NCBI GenBank assembly: GCA_016208715.1
Contig: JACQXV010000175.1
Span: 1 to 42,928 of the forward strand
Source of the DNA: Candidatus Woesearchaeota archaeon
GTDB taxonomy: Archaea; Nanobdellota; Nanobdellia; Woesearchaeales; UBA11576
DNA: 42,928 nucleotides
Reading direction: 5' to 3'
In this document: positions 41,028 to 42,928 of the stretch, piece after piece
How the letters are laid out: every line of letters begins with the position of its first letter
Position numbering within the stretch: the stretch's first letter is position 1
Program-made: the position numbers and the translations under genes
The notes under the pieces: generated by a model
The model's input: only the letters and a program-made list of their open reading frames with translations
Database searches by the model: none
What the model was told of the DNA's origin: nothing

Positions 41028-42721
41028 TTAAATTCTTTTCCCCTACAAAGTGGGGTAAAGTTTCGTCCGAAAAGTAATTTGAAGTCCGTTCCATTAAATG
41101 AGCGACAGCGATACCTAAAGAACAAAAATCAAAGGGCAGTTTTCCGTTAAAATGTAATAAATAAGAATCAAACTATTAAGAAGATAATGAATAAGAAATT
41201 TGGCGGCAAAAGTAGTAATGTTTATATATAAATCAGGTATAATAAATGAAGAGGTGTTTGAATGAAAAGAATTGTTGTAATTTTATTAATTGTTCTGATA
41301 TTACCAATTGTAAATGCTCAACAAACTACTCAACCTGCAGAAGACGCAGGTGTAACGCCAGATAGTTTTCTATGGGGATTAGATAAAGCATTGGATAACT
41401 TAAATTTGCTTCTCACTTTTGATAAAGGAGAAAAGGCAAAGAAAGGTATAGAAATAGCAAGAGAAAGATTATTGGAAGTTAGAGAAATGATTGAAGAAAA
41501 CAAGTTAGAGGCTGCTGAAAAGGCAAAAGAAGAGCATGGAAAAACTTTAGTAAAGGTGAAGCAGAACGTTAAGGAAATAGAAAAAGATAATTCAACAGAA
41601 CAGATTGAAGAAGAGTTAGAGATTGAAAAAGAGCTAAAAGAGCATGAAGATGCTGTTGAAGAGGTCAATACAGAACTAAAAATTAAGATAAAAATTGAAG
41701 GTACAATAACAGAAGAACAAAAAGCTTTGATTAATTCACTTCTTAATTCTTTGAAAGGGCAAGCTGGAGAAGTTAAAATAGAAATTAAAAACAAAAAAGA
41801 TAAAACCAAGATTAAAATAAAACAAGAGACTGGTAAAAGCGATGAGGAAATTGAAGATGAAATAGAAGATTTGGAAGAAGAAATTGGACTTGAAGAAATA
41901 AAAGTAAAAGCAGAGATAAAAGGCAATAAAACTCAAATTAAAATTGAAAATGAGTTCTCAACTAATGCTGTTGATAAAAATGCAATAATAGATGAGATTA
42001 TTCGAAGATTTACTTTAGACAAGGAAACTGTTAATAAAATATTAAAAATAGAAACTGAAGATGAAGAGGAACTTGAAAAAGAAAGGCTAAAAGTAGAAGC
42101 TAAAACTGAAGAAGGTATTGCAGAAATAGAAGTAGAACTAAGGTTTACATTAACTACAACAGATAAAGAAGCCATTGTAAATGGGGTTGTAGCAAGAAGT
42201 CAATTATCAAAAGAAGATATTGAAAAAGTTTTAGAATTAAAAGCTGAGGAAGAAGAAAAAGAAGAGGAAGAACTTGAGATAGAAGTGGAGATTGAAGATG
42301 AAACAGCTGATGTAAAAATAGAAATTGGAGATAACGAGCAAGAATTTACATTGGAAACAACAGACAAAGAAACTATACTTTCTGAAATTGCCTCAAGATT
42401 AGATGTTACAGTTGAGCAGATAAGAGATATTGTTGAGTTTGAGCTAAAAGAAAAGGAGAAAATAATTGAAGAAGAGGAACAAGAAGAAAAAGAAAATGAT
42501 AAAGGCGACAAAAAGAAATCAAGTAAAGACGACAAACCAGACTCAGACGATGAGAAGGGAGATGAAGATAAATCTGGCAAAGGCAACAAATCTGATTCTG
42601 ATGACTGATTCTGATGACAAAGAAGATATAGAATAAGACGCCAAACTTCTATGAATAAAATTACTTAAGTAGGAAAACTACCCTCTTCTCGTTTTTAGGA
42701 CTTCAAATTTATTGAGTTTAA
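41028..42721 (+). mobile_element. Cassette 9 (carries the DUF5667 gene)
   Basis: Arms TTAAATTC and GAGTTTAA agree in 7 of 8. Three inner box pairs: AATTTGAAGTCC (41076-41087) with GGACTTCAAATT (42698-42709), 12 of 12; GGGCAGTTTTCC (41134-41145) with GGAAAACTACCC (42672-42683), 11 of 12; AAATTTGGCG (41196-41205) with CGCCAAACTT (42639-42648), 9 of 10. CCCCTAC-AAA-GTGGGG is the entry hairpin. Confidence 0.75.
41262..42608 (+). CDS. Secreted acidic DUF5667 protein with repeats
   Basis: A 448-residue exported protein. A signal peptide (about 1-19, ending VNAQQ) is followed by the DUF5667 pattern GVTPDSFLWGLDKALDNLNL and LLTFDKGEKAKKGIEIARE. After a charged coiled-coil come at least three related modules with KxKIxIE strands followed by TTDKEAIVNGVVARSQLSKE-type helices (about 190-260, 262-330 and 340-410). 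A low-complexity acidic tail of E, D, K and S closes the protein. A GAGGTG ribosome-binding site at 41251 and a TTTATATATAA box near 41222 support the start. It is probably surface-exposed; the modules may bind cations or mediate adhesion. Its extreme A/T codon use matches its cassette neighbours. Confidence 0.85.
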   Translation: MKRIVVILLIVLILPIVNAQQTTQPAEDAGVTPDSFLWGLDKALDNLNLLLTFDKGEKAKKGIEIARERLLEVREMIEENKLEAAEKAKEEHGKTLVKVKQNVKEIEKDNSTEQIEEELEIEKELKEHEDAVEEVNTELKIKIKIEGTITEEQKALINSLLNSLKGQAGEVKIEIKNKKDKTKIKIKQETGKSDEEIEDEIEDLEEEIGLEEIKVKAEIKGNKTQIKIENEFSTNAVDKNAIIDEIIRRFTLDKETVNKILKIETEDEEELEKERLKVEAKTEEGIAEIEVELRFTLTTTDKEAIVNGVVARSQLSKEDIEKVLELKAEEEEKEEEELEIEVEIEDETADVKIEIGDNEQEFTLETTDKETILSEIASRLDVTVEQIRDIVEFELKEKEKIIEEEEQEEKENDKGDKKKSSKDDKPDSDDEKGDEDKSGKGNKSDSDD

Positions 42722-42730
42722 TCGATGTTA

Positions 42731-42928
42731 TGCACAAAAACTTCGCCAGATGTTTTTGTGTGGGGTTCAAAACCCCGCCCTTCAGGTCGAAGTTTTTGGC
42801 ATCCTAAATGTCAGAAATGCAAAGCATTTCTGAGCATGCTCAGAAACCAAAGGTTTCTGACAAATCCGCCTATCAAAGCAGGCGTTCCGTCAAACTCCGC
42901 ACTTTAGTGCAGAGTGGAACGCCTGCGG
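42731..42928 (+). repeat. Family A three-armed repeat (copy A5, subtype 2, cut by window end)
   Basis: Follows the tenth junction (TTA arm at 42728) exactly as A4 follows the third. The outer pair opens with AATCCGCC, fully complementary to the GGCGGATT of A4, whereas A4 itself has AATCCACC. The last bases of the element lie beyond the window. Confidence 0.9.

Larger units (their letters stand above)
35313..42928. mobile_element. Tandem cassette array with paired inverted boundary arms (integron-like, unnamed)
   Basis: Ten junction sites follow one pattern: an arm ending TAA, a 5-6 nt spacer usually ending TG, and an arm starting TTA. TTA arms start at 35328, 35448, 36115, 36438, 37551, 38144, 40381, 40507, 41028 and 42728. 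Left arm/right arm examples: GAAACTAA/TTAGTTTC (37537), GTAACTAA/TTAAATTC (41014). Within a cassette, opening and closing arms are complementary in 7-8 of 8 bases for the six gene-bearing cassettes. A hairpin follows nearly every TTA arm. The carried genes are AT-rich and unrelated to one another. No integrase or transposase is inside the window's part of the array, and it runs off the right edge. That it is mobile is inferred from architecture. Confidence 0.65.

Noticed and set aside
41330-42589. Serine-rich minus-strand frames opposite the DUF5667 gene
   Set aside because: Serine and phenylalanine runs are the reverse complement of glutamate/lysine codons in a highly acidic protein.
35313-42928. 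Canonical integron with attC sites
   Set aside because: The GTTRRRY/RYYYAAC consensus is not met beyond GTTA, the complementary boxes flank the gene rather than forming a compact site after it, and no IntI is present in the window.

Overview
The window is archaeal. It carries transcription factor B, an archaeal-type PEP carboxylase, both subunits of ADP-forming acetyl-CoA synthetase, a proton-pumping pyrophosphatase, tRNA genes with canonical 37/38 introns, and many TATA boxes about 25 nt upstream of leaderless starts. Short proteins, many orphan small genes and energy conservation through ADP-forming acetyl-CoA synthetase suggest a DPANN-like lineage (Woesearchaeales or relatives); that placement is inference. 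No rRNA or phylogenetic marker comparison was possible.

Layout. 1-7.1 kb: a cut-off transposase-like gene, IleRS, an unknown protein, a small membrane protein and TFB. 7.1-7.7 kb: a tRNA cluster (Ser-UGA, Glu-CUC with intron, Ser-CGA with intron) with tRNA-Ser remnants around the first gene. 7.7-19.8 kb: metabolism and information genes (ferredoxin-DUF4346 fusion, cupredoxin-like lipoprotein, DNA alkyltransferase, methyltransferase-kinase fusion, divergent acetyl-CoA synthetase subunits, a free-standing TFB-type zinc ribbon, PEP carboxylase, a membrane winged-helix protein). 19.9-23.1 kb: an eight-gene cysteine-rich, membrane-associated metal-handling cluster (CxxCC protein, YHS, DUF411, CH-rich tails). 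23.6-35.2 kb: HAD hydrolase, lipoprotein, EEP nuclease, a stop-interrupted pseudogene, glycosyltransferase, several unknowns, Nudix, S49 peptidase and membrane pyrophosphatase.

The chromosome-like part is littered with palindromic repeats: family B (termini GGCTCTGTCCCGAAT), family C (GCATTTGTTTAG), single element D, and family A (about 200 bp, three-armed). None encodes a transposase, so they look like non-autonomous elements or structured RNAs.

The most unusual region is 35.3-42.9 kb, immediately after the pyrophosphatase. It is AT-rich and organised as a tandem array of small cassettes. Each holds one gene or one operon in either orientation, or no gene. Successive cassettes meet at a conserved site: an arm ending TAA, a 5-6 nt spacer usually ending TG, then an arm beginning TTA. 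The arm that opens a cassette is the reverse complement of the arm that closes the same cassette, and these arms differ between cassettes. Further in, longer cassette-specific inverted boxes also enclose the gene. A short hairpin follows nearly every TTA arm, so the sites have one polarity whatever the gene orientation. This resembles an integron array in logic, but the complementary boxes enclose the gene instead of forming a compact attC site, and no integrase is in view. Cargo includes an aminoacyl-tRNA-synthetase-like enzyme with two ASCH-domain proteins, a caspase-like (C13) lipoprotein, a Nudix hydrolase, a DUF5667 surface protein, a lipoprotein and an orphan. Family A repeats occupy two cassette positions, linking the array to repeats elsewhere in the window.
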